Shown here: positions 63,473 through 64,000 of the stretch, one piece after another
Numbering within the stretch: the first letter of the stretch is position 1
Layout: the number at the start of each line of letters is the position of its first letter
NCBI RefSeq assembly: GCF_030124175.1
Contig: NZ_JASKMT010000001.1
Span: 186,001-250,000, forward strand
DNA: 64,000 nucleotides
DNA from: Streptomyces sp. 549
Lineage (GTDB): Bacteria; Actinomycetota; Actinomycetes; Streptomycetales; Streptomycetaceae
Direction of reading: 5' to 3'
The notes under the pieces: generated by a model
Told to the model about the DNA's origin: nothing
Database searches by the model: none
The model's input: the letters and a program-made list of their open reading frames with translations, nothing else
Made by a program: the position numbers and the translations under genes

Positions 63473-64000
63473 TCAGGCGTCGGTGAAGGTCTCGCCCCGG
63501 GCAGCCTTCTCACGCAGCAGTGCGGGCGGGGCGAAACGGTCGCCGTAGCGCTGCTGCAACTCCTCGGCACGGGCGACGAAACCGGACAGGCCGCCCGGAT
63601 AGCCGTTGACGTACTGCAGCACACCGCCCGTCCACGGCGGGAAGCCGATGCCCATGATCGAACCGATGTTGGCGTCCGCCACCGACGTCAGCACTCCCTC
63701 CTCCAGGCAGCGCACGCTGTCCAGCGCCTCGGCGAAGAGCATGCGCTCCTTCATGTCCTCGAACGGCACGTCGGCGTCCGGTCGGGTGAAGTGCTCCCGC
63801 AGGCCCGGCCACAGGCGGGTGCGGCGGCCGTCCTCGTACTCGTAGAAGCCCGCTCCGGCGCTGCGGCCCGTCCGGCCGAACTCGTCGACCAGCCGGTCCA
63901 CCACCGCGTCGGCCGGGTGGCCGGGCCACTCGCCGCCTTCGGCCTCCACCGCGCGCCGGGTCTCCTCGCGGATGCGACGCGGCAGGGTGAGGGTCAGCTC
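63473..64000 (-). CDS. Fatty-acid oxidation complex alpha subunit (FadB-like), C-terminal part
   Basis: Only the last 175 residues are inside the window; the rest lies beyond the right edge. Visible is the second 3-hydroxyacyl-CoA dehydrogenase C-terminal domain: GRTGRSAGAGFYEYEDG, then RMLFAEALDSVRCLEEGVL and GIGFPPWTGGVLQYVN. The full protein would combine enoyl-CoA hydratase and 3-hydroxyacyl-CoA dehydrogenase. Confidence 0.9.
   Translation of the reverse strand, partial: ELTLTLPRRIREETRRAVEAEGGEWPGHPADAVVDRLVDEFGRTGRSAGAGFYEYEDGRRTRLWPGLREHFTRPDADVPFEDMKERMLFAEALDSVRCLEEGVLTSVADANIGSIMGIGFPPWTGGVLQYVNGYPGGLSGFVARAEELQQRYGDRFAPPALLREKAARGETFTDA

Overview
This 64 kb window is chromosomal DNA of a high-GC actinomycete, almost certainly a Streptomyces or close relative. 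The evidence is the strong third-position GC bias, the many GTG starts and GTGA/ATGA overlaps, the many apparently leaderless starts, a complete conservon (CvnA-B-C-D), a Streptomyces-type hopanoid/squalene block, and families found mostly in streptomycetes (DUF6227-like, DUF6343-like, the SCO6745 family). I see no tRNA or rRNA gene, CRISPR array, insertion sequence, phage gene or attachment site. Both window edges cut genes: an ABC-F ATPase lacks its C-terminus at the left edge, and a FadB-type protein lacks its N-terminus at the right edge.

Layout. 1-9 kb: ABC-F protein, a duplicated-domain DUF6227-like protein, a secreted Rpf/LysM/M23 cell-wall hydrolase, an SRPBCC protein, AnmK, and small membrane or hypothetical proteins. 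8.2-16.2 kb: an S-adenosylmethionine-dependent methyltransferase coupled to a PAS-GGDEF-EAL cyclic-di-GMP enzyme; soxR divergent from a two-gene split transketolase behind a textbook SoxR box; a lysophospholipase-like hydrolase; an acyl-CoA dehydrogenase homologue without the usual catalytic glutamate. 16.3-20.1 kb: a conservon with an extra overlapping GAF gene. 20.3-26.4 kb: AlkB, a tyrosine phosphatase, and hpnC-hpnD-hpnE-prenyl synthase (squalene synthesis, with no squalene-hopene cyclase beside it). 26.5-33.6 kb: a seven-gene, mostly overlapping minus-strand operon that looks like a surface polyol-phosphate glycan pathway: DUF5941/CDP-alcohol transferase, cytidylyl-type nucleotidyltransferase, glycerol-1-phosphate-dehydrogenase-like enzyme, second CDP-alcohol transferase, GT2 glycosyltransferase and a TagG/TagH exporter. 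34-44.4 kb: mostly housekeeping genes (cation efflux, idi, RsbW-like kinase, HdeD, enoyl-CoA hydratase, SCO6745 family, Tex, acyl-ACP desaturase, nitroreductase, S4 protein, GNAT).

44.4-49.2 kb: an operon behind a Fur/Zur-like box encodes a peptide/nickel/opine-class binding lipoprotein, a fused DppB-DppC permease and an MFS exporter, with no ATPase. This resembles a metallophore import/export set. 49.2-58 kb: a complete Opp/Dpp-type importer with a GH1 beta-glucosidase and a LacI regulator, probably for beta-gluco-oligosaccharides. 58.3-64 kb: a secreted sphingomyelinase-like phosphodiesterase, an MmpL transporter with a TetR regulator and dense operator palindromes, a MerR-family regulator with its own operator, and the end of a fatty-acid beta-oxidation gene.

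The observations most worth follow-up are the SoxR-controlled split transketolase with SoxS-like promoter geometry, a perfect 22-bp inverted repeat inside that transketolase gene, the Fur/Zur-box operon lacking an ATPase, the polyol-phosphate operon that starts with a probable CTG codon, and the nested operator in front of the fatty-acid desaturase. All functions are inferred from sequence recognition alone; no database search was run.
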